From: Candidatus Aalborgiella aggregata
Lineage (GTDB): Bacteria > Pseudomonadota > Gammaproteobacteria > Burkholderiales > Burkholderiaceae_C
Length of the DNA stretch: 64,000 nucleotides
Direction of reading: 5' to 3'
Assembly (NCBI GenBank): GCA_016705065.1
Contig: JADIYY010000002.1
Location: forward strand, 434,001 to 498,000
Position numbers and translations under genes: made by a program. This document shows positions 45,672 through 54,933 of the stretch, in pieces. The first letter of the stretch is position 1. Every line of letters starts with the position of its first letter. The notes beneath the pieces are model-generated. The model had not been told where the DNA came from and searched no databases. It saw nothing but the letters and a program-made list of their open reading frames with translations.

Positions 45672-46234
45672 GAGTGCGCATGGCCTTGTTGCAATTGCGA
45701 TGGCGATTTTTCAACACATCTGTGAGCACCCTAATTGCTAGTATTTTAATAGCAAGCTGCGCAACAAATACGCCGACTACAGGTCAAAATAATCATCAAA
45801 ACCCAATTACAGAACCAGACATCAGCAAAATCTTTTACAAACAAGGTCGCTTGTCTATCAAAGTCGAATCAGAAACGCCACAATCCTTGTCTGGCGCTTT
45901 TGAAATCAAAGGCACTGCGGTGCGGGGCGAATTGAGTGTGTTCTCGCCCATAGGCAGCACAGTCGCACAAGTTGCGTGGACACCAACCGATGCCACCTTG
46001 ATCGCCAACAACGAAACCAAACGTTTTGCGCACATCGATTCTTTGATGCAAGAACTAACCGGAACAGTTTTGCCCTTAAGTGCCTTGTTTGATTGGTTGA
46101 TTGCAGTGCCGACACCAGCAGAAGGCTGGCAAGTAGATTTGTCGCAAATGCAACAGACTGAACGCCCCAGATTGTTCGCCAAGCGCACAACACCACTGCC
46201 AGCGGTTGAACTGCGCGTGGTGTTAGAGCCTTAG
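45668..46234 (+). CDS. lolB: outer-membrane lipoprotein LolB
   Basis: LolB receives lipoproteins from LolA and inserts them into the outer membrane. The 188 residues start at a GTG overlapping the TPR stop (ATG at 45680 also possible). The lipobox ILIASC gives Cys31 (27 from the ATG), and the LolB fold follows: GRLSIKVESETPQSLSGAFE, GELSVFSPIGSTVAQVAW, and LPLSALFDWLIAVP. The lipobox and the following residues ATNTPTTGQ are encoded by the dispersed hairpin repeat. The gene order TPR-lolB-ispE-prs-rplY-pth is usual in Burkholderiales, but here pth is elsewhere. Confidence 0.88.
   Translation: MRVRMALLQLRWRFFNTSVSTLIASILIASCATNTPTTGQNNHQNPITEPDISKIFYKQGRLSIKVESETPQSLSGAFEIKGTAVRGELSVFSPIGSTVAQVAWTPTDATLIANNETKRFAHIDSLMQELTGTVLPLSALFDWLIAVPTPAEGWQVDLSQMQQTERPRLFAKRTTPLPAVELRVVLEP
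45737..45790 (+). repeat. dispersed hairpin repeat, coding copy in lolB
   Basis: TTGCTAGTATTTTAATAGCA, GCGCAACAAATACG and CCGACTACAGG follow the family order. The codon that is TAG in non-coding copies is TGC (45758-45760), the lipidated cysteine. Confidence 0.78.
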
Positions 46235-46290
46235 ATTGACGGCATAAACGTTAGCAATGCAAAGCTGTAGATAAGCCACAATACGACCAC

Positions 46291-47154
46291 ATGAAATCGC
46301 TTCACAACGTCCCCGCACCGGCCAAGCTCAACTTGTTTTTGCACATCACAGGGCGACGTGACGATGGCTACCATTTGCTGCAATCAGTTTTCATGCTGAT
46401 AGATTGGTGCGACACATTGCATTTTGATGTACGAGACGATGGACGCGTCACACGCGAAGATTTAACAACGCCCTTGCCTGCTGAAGATTTAACAGTCAAA
46501 GCCGCGCGCGCCCTACAAGCCTTTTCAGGCACACACTTGGGTGTCGATATCCAAATCAATAAAACCATTCCTGCCGAAGCCGGCATGGGCGGCGGATCAT
46601 CCGATGCGGCAAGTACGCTTTTGGCATTGAACCGTTTATGGAATTTGCAGTTGCCACGTGCTGATTTGATGCAAATCGGCTTGAAACTCGGTGCTGATGT
46701 GCCCTTTTTTCTAAGCGGTGCAAATGCTTGGGTAGAAGGGATTGGTGAACAAATTCATGCTATTGACATTCCACCGGCCCAATTTTTGGTACTCAAACCT
46801 GCTGCAGGATTGGCCACCCAAGCTATTTTTAGCCACCCAGAGCTGAAACGCGACACCGAAACTGCTATAATTTCAGGCTTTCTTGCATATCCTTTTGACT
46901 TTGGACGAAATGATTTGCAAGCTGTTGCTCAAAAGCTGTCTCCTGACGTCAATTTGGCCTTAACTTGGCTGGAAAACAAAGGTTTGCAGCCCAGAATGAC
47001 AGGCTCAGGTAGTGCAGTGTTTGCACACGTGGGCAGTGACAAGCTCAGTCAATTTGTTGATTCAGCTGCCATGTTGAGTGATGCGCCTGAAAATGCCATT
47101 GCTAAACTTTGCAGCAATTTATCTGAACACCCACTGAAAAGTTGGGCAAATTGA
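46291..47154 (+). CDS. ispE: 4-diphosphocytidyl-2-C-methyl-D-erythritol kinase
   Basis: A 287-residue GHMP kinase of the non-mevalonate isoprenoid pathway. APAKLNLFLHITGRRDDGYH carries the catalytic start, PAEAGMGGGSSDAAS is the ATP loop, and MTGSGSAVFAH the third GHMP motif. It lies between lolB and tRNA-Gln, an order common in betaproteobacteria. Confidence 0.95.
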   Translation: MKSLHNVPAPAKLNLFLHITGRRDDGYHLLQSVFMLIDWCDTLHFDVRDDGRVTREDLTTPLPAEDLTVKAARALQAFSGTHLGVDIQINKTIPAEAGMGGGSSDAASTLLALNRLWNLQLPRADLMQIGLKLGADVPFFLSGANAWVEGIGEQIHAIDIPPAQFLVLKPAAGLATQAIFSHPELKRDTETAIISGFLAYPFDFGRNDLQAVAQKLSPDVNLALTWLENKGLQPRMTGSGSAVFAHVGSDKLSQFVDSAAMLSDAPENAIAKLCSNLSEHPLKSWAN

Positions 47155-47237
47155 ATCGAATGTCGCGAGGTTTAGGAATAATTTATTGAGTTTTCGGTGG
47201 TTGAAAGTGTTGATTCAATGCATTCAGCTACCCGTGT

Positions 47238-47314
47238 AGGGGCGTCGCCAAGTTGGTTAAGGCACCGGATTTTGATTCCGGCATGCGCAGGTTCGAGTCC
47301 TTCCGCCCCTGCCA
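47238..47314 (+). tRNA. tRNA-Gln (TTG)
   Basis: A full 77-base cloverleaf: acceptor AGGGGCG with CGCCCCT, anticodon stem around ATTTTGATT (anticodon TTG, Gln), discriminator G and encoded CCA. The T-stem GCAGG/CCTTC has one C-T mismatch where related tRNAs have GAAGG/CCTTC. It lies between ispE and prs. Confidence 0.94.
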
Positions 47315-47369
47315 AATTTATCGTTTGACTGTCAGTTTGAAGTTTTCTGTAACTGCGTACACACATCCT

Positions 47370-48347
47370 ATGCTAGCCCATTCATCTGACTTTCTCGTTT
47401 TCACCGGCAATGCCAATCCAATTTTGGCGGCTGAAGTGGCGCAACATTTGGGAATAACCTTGGGTTCGGCTGATGTGGGACGTTTTTCAGACGGTGAAGT
47501 CACTGTAGAAATCAAACAAAACGTGCGCGCCCGTGATGTGTTTGTGGTGCAGTCCACCTGCAACCCTACCAACGAAAACATCATGGAATTGCTGATCATG
47601 GTTGATGCGCTCAAACGCGCATCGGCTGAACGCATCAGCGCAGTGATTCCTTATTTCGGTTATGCCAGGCAAGACCGCAGACCGCGCTCTGCCCGTGTGC
47701 CGATTACAGCCAAAGTGGTTGCTAACTTATTGCAAACGGTCGGTGTCTCCCGCGTGTTGACCATGGATTTGCATGCCGACCAAATTCAAGGCTTTTTTGA
47801 TATTCCGGTAGACAACATTTACGCTTCACCGATTTTGCTAGGCGATTTGCGCCAGCAAAACTACAAAGATTTGATTGTGGTGTCCCCCGATGTGGGTGGT
47901 GTGGTTCGTGCACGCGCATTGGCCAAGCAACTCGGTTGCGACATGGCGATTATTGACAAGCGTCGCCCCAAAGCCAATGTGTCTGAAGTGATGCATGTGA
48001 TTGGTGACATTGATGGCCGCAATTGCGTCATCATGGATGACATGATTGACACCGCAGGCACGCTGGTCAAAGCTGCTGAAGTATTAAAAGAACGTGGCGC
48101 TAAAAAAGTTTACGCCTATTGCACACACCCTGTATTTTCAGGCCCTGCCATCGAGCGTATCACGCAAGGCAGTGCTTTGGATGAGGTGGTCATTACGAAC
48201 ACCATACCTTTGAACGCTGAAGCGCTAAATTGTAAAAAAATTCGCCAACTCTCAGTTGCGCCATTGATTGCTGAAACCATTCAGCGCATTGCCAGCGGTG
48301 AGTCGGTCATGAGATTGTTTGACGAACAAGAACAAGATTTGTTTTAA
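47370..48347 (+). CDS. prs: ribose-phosphate pyrophosphokinase
   Basis: A 325-residue enzyme making PRPP for nucleotide, His and Trp synthesis. The ATG at 47370 is chosen; the open frame reaches back through the tRNA and is not real. Motifs: FSDGEVTVEIKQNVRARDVF, the ATP segment YFGYARQDRR, DLHADQIQGFFDIPVDN, and the PRPP loop CVIMDDMIDTAGTL. rplY follows. Confidence 0.96.
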   Translation: MLAHSSDFLVFTGNANPILAAEVAQHLGITLGSADVGRFSDGEVTVEIKQNVRARDVFVVQSTCNPTNENIMELLIMVDALKRASAERISAVIPYFGYARQDRRPRSARVPITAKVVANLLQTVGVSRVLTMDLHADQIQGFFDIPVDNIYASPILLGDLRQQNYKDLIVVSPDVGGVVRARALAKQLGCDMAIIDKRRPKANVSEVMHVIGDIDGRNCVIMDDMIDTAGTLVKAAEVLKERGAKKVYAYCTHPVFSGPAIERITQGSALDEVVITNTIPLNAEALNCKKIRQLSVAPLIAETIQRIASGESVMRLFDEQEQDLF

Positions 48348-48468
48348 TCTTTTTTTTTATCGTCAACAACAAGCAGATCACAACTTTGATTTATTAAAAA
48401 AAAGGTTGTTGGTCTTTTTTAAAACGGAACCACACTGGTCGCGGTGGGTTCTTATCTAGGAGTAAATT

Positions 48469-49116
48469 ATGAAATTCGTCGCTTTTGAGCGCGCAAAGCA
48501 GGGCACGGGTGCGAGCCGCCGTCTGCGTATCTCTGGTCGCACACCAGGTATTGTTTATGGCGCCGCACGCACGCCTGAACTGATTGAGTTGGACCACAAT
48601 TCATTGTGGCACGCCTTGAAAAAAGAAGCCTTCCATGCATCCGTATTGGACATGGAATTGAATGGCAAAGAAAGCAAAGTTTTGTTGCGCGATGTGCAAT
48701 ACCATCCGTATAAACAACTCGTTTTGCACATTGATTTTCAACGTGTCGAAGCCGATCACAAAATGACCATGAAAGTGCCATTGCATTTCAGTGGTGAAGA
48801 TGTGTCTCCCGCTGTGAAAACTGAAAACTGCCTGTTGACCCACATCGTGAACGAAATCGCCATTTCTTGCTTGCCAGCAGACTTGCCAGAGTTCATCGCT
48901 GTTGATTTGAGCGGCATGAAAAAGGGTTCGTCTTTGCACCTGAGCAACTTGGTGATGCCAAAAGGCGTTACTGCCGTGGTCAATGGCAAGTTCGACCCAA
49001 TGATTGTTTCTGTGGTTGCCTTGGCAGTTCCAGCTGAGACTGAAGCAGCACCTGCAGCTGACGCTAAAGATGCCAAAGGTGGCAAGCCAGCTGAGAAAGC
49101 TCCAGCTAAAAAATAA
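48469..49116 (+). CDS. rplY: 50S ribosomal protein L25/general stress protein Ctc
   Basis: A 215-residue, two-domain L25 of the long Ctc type, binding 5S rRNA. It starts behind TAGGAG. The L25 domain (KQGTGASRRLRISGRTPGIVYG) and the C-terminal beta domain (HLSNLVMPKGV) are clear, with an Ala/Lys-rich tail AEKAPAKK. The 121 bases before it hold poly-T and poly-A runs and a weak GAACC/GGTTC stem; no regulatory element could be assigned. Confidence 0.95.
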   Translation: MKFVAFERAKQGTGASRRLRISGRTPGIVYGAARTPELIELDHNSLWHALKKEAFHASVLDMELNGKESKVLLRDVQYHPYKQLVLHIDFQRVEADHKMTMKVPLHFSGEDVSPAVKTENCLLTHIVNEIAISCLPADLPEFIAVDLSGMKKGSSLHLSNLVMPKGVTAVVNGKFDPMIVSVVALAVPAETEAAPAADAKDAKGGKPAEKAPAKK

Positions 49117-49154
49117 GCTTTTGTATTTGTAGTGATACAAATTTAGCTCACAGT

Positions 49155-49182
49155 AAAAAGCCCACTTCGGTGGGCTTTTTTT
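49155..49182 (+). terminator. intrinsic terminator after rplY
   Basis: GCCCAC-TTCG-GTGGGC with A's before and seven T's after: a tetraloop terminator that works on both strands and also serves the convergent M61 gene. Confidence 0.93.
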
Positions 49183-49197
49183 ATGGTTTATATATGG

Positions 49198-51115
49198 CTA
49201 ATTGGCCAACCATTGTTGCAATCGTTTGCTATCTTGAATTTCAAATCGCCAGATGAGATGGTCTTCAGACGCTTGCTTTTTGTTCTTCATTTGCATAGGT
49301 AGTTTGATCAATTTCATGTCTCTGGCAACCAGAGCAGAGAACGATGCTGCTTGAGACACAAATTTCGAAACATCACCCACATACAGCGTTAAATCATCCA
49401 ATTTGTGAATTCGCCAACTAGGTTGATTCGTTTGGGACGACGCGCTGCTGCCCTTGCCTTTCAATAATTCAATACCTATCCACTCATCGCCAGGCGCAAA
49501 CCCTGCGGTTTCTGCCGCACCACCGCTGAGCACGGTTTTAACCTGCACGCCTTCGCCTGCCTTTTCAGTCACACGCAAACCCAAGAGTTGCTGCCATGTG
49601 GCTGATGCTTTTTGAAGCTTGATGCCATGCAATTCAAGGCATTTTTGCACAGGCAATTCGTCAGTACCATGCACCCATGCTGCAATTTCCTTTTTGTAAG
49701 AGCGACCACCTAACTCTTCCAACACTTGCACAAAATCGCGCTCGGTGATGGCACCTTTTGCGGACTTCGTCGCACCTTTCGAGGCTTGATTGTGAGACTT
49801 CATCCACAACGCCTGCATGACGTCATCCAAGCTGGATTTTCCTTCATGCCGCAGCGTCAAATCAAAACACAAGGCCACCAAAGCCCCTTTGGTGTAGTAG
49901 CTGACTGTTGTGTTGGGCGTATTGGGCTCTGGGCGGTAATACTTGATCCACGCATCAAAACTGGCTTGTGCCACCGACTGCACTTTTCGTCCTGGTGTTT
50001 GCCAAACATGGTTCACTGTTTTGCACAAAACCTCGAGGTATTGCGCATTGTCGATCAAGCCAGAACGGCGTAAGAGCAAATCGTCGTAATAACTGGTGAA
50101 TCCTTCAAAAAACCACAGCATTTCGGTGTAATTTTCTTGGCTGTAATCAAATTCAGAAAAATCTGCAGGATGTAAGCGCTTTACATTCCAAGTATGGAAG
50201 TATTCGTGGCTGATCAAGCCCAGCAAACCGGAATAGCCATTGGTTTGCTTCACTTCTCCCAAGCGCGGCAAATCATCGCGTTTACACAGCAGTGCTGTCG
50301 AATTTCTGTGCTCTAAGCCACCTCCGCCATCCGCAACAACATTCAGCAAAAACACATAGCTTTTGAATGGTGGTTTTTGCTGCTTTGCTCTGGTTTTGCC
50401 ATGCCAAAACTCGATTTCAGTTTCGCAAATTTTTTTCGTGTCAGCTAACAAACGCGCGCCATCAAATGTGCTGCTGGCTCCCGCAACAACAAAACGATGA
50501 GGGATGCCATGTGCCAAAAACTGGCCAATCCAGAACGCCCCCATCTCAAATGGGCAATCGATCAGCTCGGCATAGTCTGCAAATTGGTAGGTGCCAAACC
50601 CTGCTTTGTTAACCCTAACTGCTGTTGCACCTGTGGCCACTTTCCAGTCTTTGACTTTTGCAGGGACCAGCAACTCCAAACTGTGCTCTTGGTCTTCTTG
50701 ACCTTCTACCCGCAAGCAAAGACTGGTTCCATTAAAGAATCCACGCTCAGCATCAAGCCACGCTGTGCACCGAATTGTCTAAGGCATGAACCAAATAGCT
50801 CAACTGCAAAGGTTTTGTAGGGTCGCAATCAATTTGCCATGAGCATTTGTCTGACTGCACCACATCCAACTGCTTGGCATTTCTTGTACCTTGCAAAGCT
50901 ATTAAATTTTGCAGATTTTTAGAAAACTCGCGCACCAAATAGCTGCCAGGTATCCATACCGGCAAAGACACATGCTGTGTCAATGCGGGTTTGGTGATGG
51001 TCAACACTACTTTAAAAAGATGCGCGTTTAAATCAAAAGGCTCCACCCGGTAGTGGATACCTGAAACGGCTTTTTGTTTGTTAAGCGCTTTTGTCATGTT
51101 CGTCATGCTAGCCAT
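49198..51115 (-). pseudogene. M61-family metallopeptidase, frameshifted
   Basis: Two frames give one M61 (glycyl aminopeptidase-like) protein of about 635 residues. The upstream frame (51115 to a stop at 50753) has the N-terminal beta domain with LPVWIPGSYLVREFSKNLQN. The downstream frame can be read back to AWLDAERGFFNGTSLCLRVEG, the direct continuation, and holds the zinc site SHEYFHTWNVKRLHP, FFEGFTSYYDDLLLRRSGL and a C-terminal PDZ-like part. The frame change is near 50757-50766. No signal peptide is obvious. The rest is well conserved, so an indel error is as likely as decay. Confidence 0.78.
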
Positions 51116-51149
51116 CGTAACTGAAATTGAAATTTCAGTTTGACTCTGA

Positions 51150-52286
51150 TTAATGTGCTCTGCGGTTCTTCACACCCTGTGACAAAACGTCCAACACATC
51201 CACCGAATCGTCCCAAGAAATGCAAGCGTCGGTAATGCTCTTACCGTATTCCAGTTCGGATACTTTGTTTTTGCCTGGTGTGAATTTCTGTGCGCCCGCT
51301 TGCAAATTGCTTTCCACCATGACGCCGAAAATTTGTTTGGAACCATTTGTCAATTGCGCAGCAATGTTCTTCACCACTTCAATTTGGTTCTCATGCTTCT
51401 TGTTGCTATTGGCATGGCTGCAATCCACCATCAAAGTAGCTGGCAACTTGGCTGCTTGCAATTCTTTGCAGGCTGCTGCGACGCTTTCTGCGTCGAAATT
51501 GGTGGCTTTGCCACCGCGCAAAATGACATGGCAATCAGGGTTGCCATTGGTTTGCACAATCGCCACTTGGCCACTTTTGTGGATGGACAAAAAGTGATGC
51601 CCACCCGCTGCGGCTTGAATCGCATCGGTGGCGATTTTGACGTTGCCATCGGTGCCATTTTTAAAACCAATCGGTGCTGACAAACCGGATGCCAATTCGC
51701 GATGCACCTGGCTTTCGGTGGTGCGTGCACCGATGGCACCCCAACTGATCAAATCACCCAAATACTGCGGTGAAATCACGTCTAAAAATTCACTCGCAGC
51801 GGGTAAGCCCAAACTGTTGATTTCAATCAACAGTTGCCGCGCAATGCGCAAGCCTTCGTCAATGCGGCAGCTCTCGTCCAGATACGGGTCATTGATCAAG
51901 CCTTTCCAGCCCACTGTGGTGCGTGGTTTTTCGAAATACACCCGCATCACAATCTCCAAGGTGTCGGCATATTTTTCACGCTGTGCCAGCAACTTTTTGG
52001 CGTAGTCCATGGCCGCCGCAGGGTCGTGGATGGAGCAAGGCCCGATAACCACCAAAAGCCGGTCGTCTTTGCCCGCCATGATGTTGTGAATGTTTTTGCG
52101 CGTGGAGCTGATTAGCGATTCAGCTGCGCTGCCATGAATAGGAAAAAAGCGAATCAAATGTTCGGGTGGAGGTAACACGTTGATGTCCTTGATGCGTTGG
52201 TCGTCGGTTTGACTGGTTTTGTCAGTCGGGCTCCCGGTTTTCGCATACCAAAGCTCATTGGTTTTGTTGCTGGTAATGGTTGTCAT
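51150..52286 (-). CDS. aroG: 3-deoxy-7-phosphoheptulonate (DAHP) synthase, class I
   Basis: A 378-residue enzyme condensing PEP and erythrose-4-phosphate, the first step of aromatic amino acid synthesis. Class I-alpha motifs: VVIGPCSIHDPAAAMDYA, VYFEKPRTTVGWKGLINDP, GARTTESQVHRELASG and MVDCSHANSNKKH. It is transcribed alone behind a leader peptide rich in Phe, Tyr and Trp and a terminator (52360-52493), so its expression is probably set by aromatic aminoacyl-tRNA supply. The symbol is by analogy; whether Phe or Tyr inhibits the enzyme cannot be read here. Confidence 0.93.
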   Translation of the reverse strand: MTTITSNKTNELWYAKTGSPTDKTSQTDDQRIKDINVLPPPEHLIRFFPIHGSAAESLISSTRKNIHNIMAGKDDRLLVVIGPCSIHDPAAAMDYAKKLLAQREKYADTLEIVMRVYFEKPRTTVGWKGLINDPYLDESCRIDEGLRIARQLLIEINSLGLPAASEFLDVISPQYLGDLISWGAIGARTTESQVHRELASGLSAPIGFKNGTDGNVKIATDAIQAAAGGHHFLSIHKSGQVAIVQTNGNPDCHVILRGGKATNFDAESVAAACKELQAAKLPATLMVDCSHANSNKKHENQIEVVKNIAAQLTNGSKQIFGVMVESNLQAGAQKFTPGKNKVSELEYGKSITDACISWDDSVDVLDVLSQGVKNRRAH

Positions 52287-52359
52287 GGCTAACTCCTGTT
52301 TTCCTGGTTTTTAAAATCAAAATTCGAACTATTCAAAAAATGCATTCAATCGTTAAGGC

Positions 52360-52393
52360 AAAAAAAAACCGCCGATTTGTTATTCGGCGGTTT
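52360..52393 (-). terminator. attenuator terminator before aroG
   Basis: On the minus strand AAACCGCCGA pairs perfectly with TCGGCGGTTT around an 8-base loop, followed by nine T's. It lies 20 bases after the leader peptide stop and 74 bases before the aroG ATG. Its 5' arm CCGCC can pair instead with GGCGG (52436-52440) inside the leader reading frame, giving an antiterminator. Confidence 0.88.
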
Positions 52394-52412
52394 GTTCGAA
52401 AGACTGGCTTCT

Positions 52413-52493
52413 TTACTTAAGCACTTGCCTCTCGTCCGCCTGGACTGAGAACCAAAAATAAAAGTAAAAGAAAGCAAAGCGCTTTAAATTCAT
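52413..52493 (-). CDS. aromatic-amino-acid leader peptide of aroG attenuator
   Basis: A 26-residue frame starts MNLKRFAFFYFYFWFSVQAD and ends in QVLK before a TAA. Residues 6-15 (FAFFYFYFWF) hold six Phe, two Tyr and one Trp. Position and composition match a ribosome-stalling leader: with charged tRNA-Phe/Tyr the ribosome reaches the GGCGG near codons 18-20 and lets the terminator form; stalling frees GGCGG to pair with the terminator arm. No strong ribosome site is visible. The role is inferred from the layout. Confidence 0.85.
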   Translation of the reverse strand: MNLKRFAFFYFYFWFSVQADERQVLK

Positions 52494-52570
52494 AGCACGC
52501 AATATAGCATAAGTTAATTACAGAACCTGAACGATTGATTCAGCTCTGATCATTTCGCCAGTTAGAAAGT

Positions 52571-53773
52571 TTACCAATTCACCTCGCGGTCAGGGGTAGA
52601 GCCGATTTTGTGAATGGTCAAATCTGCGCCTTCGTATTCTTCTTCTGCACTCAAGCGCAAACCAAATAACGCTTTCAATAGTCCATACACGGTGATGCCT
52701 GCCAGTAAAGCCCACACCACGCCCATGGCGGTGCCCATCAATTGCGCTTGCAAGCTCACACCGCCCATGCCACCGAGTGCTTTGCTACCAAAGATTCCCG
52801 CTGCTATACCGCCCCAAGTGCCGCACAAGCCATGCAGTGGCCACACGCCCAGTACGTCGTCAATCTTCCATTTGTTTTGTGTCCACGTGAACATGACAAC
52901 AAATATCGCGCCCGCAATGCCACCCACCACCATTGCCCCCAAAGGGTGCATGACGTCTGAGCCTGCACACACGGCCACCAATCCTGCCAATGGTCCGTTG
53001 TAAACGAAGCCAGGATCGTTTTTGCCCAACAGCAATGCCACCAAGGTGCCACCCACCATCGCCATCAACGAATTGACTGCCACCAAGCCGGAAATTTTGT
53101 CGATGGTTTGCGCACTCATCACATTGAAGCCAAACCAACCCACGCACAGCACCCACGCGCCCAAGGCCAAGAATGGAATGCTGGATGGTGGGTGCGCGCT
53201 CATCGATCCGTCTTTGCGATAGCGGTTGGCGCGTGCACCCAGCAATATCACTGCGGGTAAAGCAATCCAGCCACCCACCGCATGCACCACCACACTGCCA
53301 GCAAAATCGCGAAAGTTTTCGCCGGTCGTGGCTTTGATCCAATCTTGAATGCCAAACTTGTTCGCCCAAGCCACACCTTCAAACAAGGGGTAAAACACAC
53401 CCACAATCACAGCAGTGGCAATCAGCTGTGGCCAAAACTTCGCCCGCTCGGCAATGCCGCCTGAAATGATGGCGGGAATTGCAGCAGCAAAAGTCAGCAA
53501 GAAGAAAAATTTGACCAATTCATAGCCATTTTTTTCTGCCAACTGTTCGGCACCCATGAAGAAATTGGTGCCATACGCCACGCTGTAGCCCACCAAAAAG
53601 TACACCACGGTGGACATGGAAAAATCCACCAAAATTTTGACCAAGGCATTGACCTGGTTCTTTTTACGAACCGTACCCAGCTCCAAAAACGCAAAACCCG
53701 CATGCATGGCCAGCACCATGATCGCGCCCAACAAAATAAAGAGCGCATCCGCGCCCTGTTTCAGTGCATCCAT
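52571..53773 (-). CDS. amtB: ammonium transporter AmtB
   Basis: A 400-residue, eleven-helix ammonium channel. I take the ATG at 53773, six bases after AAGG; another ATG two codons earlier sits directly on that site. The twin-His pore residues are in VVVHAVGGWIALPA and PLHGLCGTWGGIAAG, and the recruitment Asp in NFRDFAGSVV. No cleavable signal peptide is apparent. The usual glnK partner is absent on either side, so regulation must be through a PII protein coded elsewhere. Confidence 0.93.
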   Translation of the reverse strand: MDALKQGADALFILLGAIMVLAMHAGFAFLELGTVRKKNQVNALVKILVDFSMSTVVYFLVGYSVAYGTNFFMGAEQLAEKNGYELVKFFFLLTFAAAIPAIISGGIAERAKFWPQLIATAVIVGVFYPLFEGVAWANKFGIQDWIKATTGENFRDFAGSVVVHAVGGWIALPAVILLGARANRYRKDGSMSAHPPSSIPFLALGAWVLCVGWFGFNVMSAQTIDKISGLVAVNSLMAMVGGTLVALLLGKNDPGFVYNGPLAGLVAVCAGSDVMHPLGAMVVGGIAGAIFVVMFTWTQNKWKIDDVLGVWPLHGLCGTWGGIAAGIFGSKALGGMGGVSLQAQLMGTAMGVVWALLAGITVYGLLKALFGLRLSAEEEYEGADLTIHKIGSTPDREVNW

Positions 53774-53936
53774 ATCCATCCTTAACTGTTTTTATGTGCA
53801 AAAAGTGTCTGAAAAATCTTAAAAGCAAACCAAAAGTGTGCAAACTCCAGATTTCCCATGAAAACGCACCTAAATGAAGCAATTTTCGCGCCAGAAATAC
53901 ACAGGCAGATCCATTCAACAACTACCCGTCGCAGGG

Positions 53937-54782
53937 TTAGCGGATTTCTGTCTTGTATGGTCGTGCGTGCATCCAGTTTTTGATCTCAGTCGCCACCGCT
54001 TCTTCACGCCCTAAAAACCCATGCGGACCTTTGGGGCCGCAGCCATTGTCTTGGACAGGCGTGCCACCATGCACAGCGATAAATGGGAATTTACCGGCGA
54101 CTTTGACAGCGCCTGCATAAGTGGTCGCCACACATTTGTCGTCAACATGGTGAACAATCAGCAATGGCGCTGCAATTTTAGAAAGATCAAAATCCGATAA
54201 ATTGGAATCACTGAGCAAGCGCCACGCGGCGGGCGCCCAATCAAAAACAGAAGCTGTTAAAACAACACCGTCAATTTCTTTACCCAACGCTTTACCCGCA
54301 TAGGCAGCAGAAGTTGCGCCCTGACTGGTTCCCACCAGAAACAACTTGGCTTGTGGAAAGCGTGCGCGCAAATCTTTAACAATGAAGCCCACATCTTGCA
54401 TGTGCGCATCGCTCTTGCGAAGTTTTGGTGTGTACCCGATAGACGATTCGTCGCTGGGCACATCCACAATGGCAACCGCAGTTTCGTTATCAATGAACAA
54501 ATCTTTGTTCAGCACCAAGTAGCTGGTCCCCGTTTCGCTCCATGCCACGCCGGCATCTGTGGCACGCAACTTCAGCAAACCAAACCCACCCGTGAACAAA
54601 ACCGCAACCACTTTAACAGGCGCATTTTGCCGAATCAACCAATATGGCTGCTCCACATTGTTGCGCGTTTTCAAGCGGACAATTTCTTCTGTCTTTTGTG
54701 CAAAAGCTTGTGTTCCAAGCAATGCACCCAGTGTGAGCGTAACGAACAACGCCGCAATAACAGAACGCAAAATATTCTTCAT
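53937..54782 (-). CDS. exported alpha/beta hydrolase
   Basis: A 281-residue protein with a signal peptide (ending GTQAFA) and a hydrolase fold. The nucleophile elbow is LVGTSQGATSAAYAG, the acid probably the Asp in VHHVDDKCV, and the His in GPKGPHGFLGRE near the end. It resembles dienelactone-hydrolase-like periplasmic proteins of unknown substrate found in Burkholderiales. It stands alone between amtB and topB. Confidence 0.78.
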   Translation of the reverse strand: MKNILRSVIAALFVTLTLGALLGTQAFAQKTEEIVRLKTRNNVEQPYWLIRQNAPVKVVAVLFTGGFGLLKLRATDAGVAWSETGTSYLVLNKDLFIDNETAVAIVDVPSDESSIGYTPKLRKSDAHMQDVGFIVKDLRARFPQAKLFLVGTSQGATSAAYAGKALGKEIDGVVLTASVFDWAPAAWRLLSDSNLSDFDLSKIAAPLLIVHHVDDKCVATTYAGAVKVAGKFPFIAVHGGTPVQDNGCGPKGPHGFLGREEAVATEIKNWMHARPYKTEIR

Positions 54783-54933
54783 AACCCAGCTCCTTCAATA
54801 AATGATATTTATTCTGAGCTTCGCGTGAAGCGGTACATTGCGCTACATCAACAAATGATGTGAAGAAGTTGTGAAACCTCTGTAATAGTGGTGTTCATCT
54901 AAACTCCCAATATGCCACAACACCATTCACAAA

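Noticed and set aside
46855..46900. Possible repeat remnant in ispE (GCTATAATTTCAGG)
   Set aside because: Too short and the order of later blocks does not match.
47253..47369. Extension of prs through the tRNA-Gln gene
   Set aside because: The open frame passes through a functional tRNA and the residues are not those of PRPP synthetases.
48348..48468. Leader RNA element before rplY
   Set aside because: Poly-A and poly-T runs and a weak GAACC/GGTTC stem are present, but there is no convincing structure or known family.
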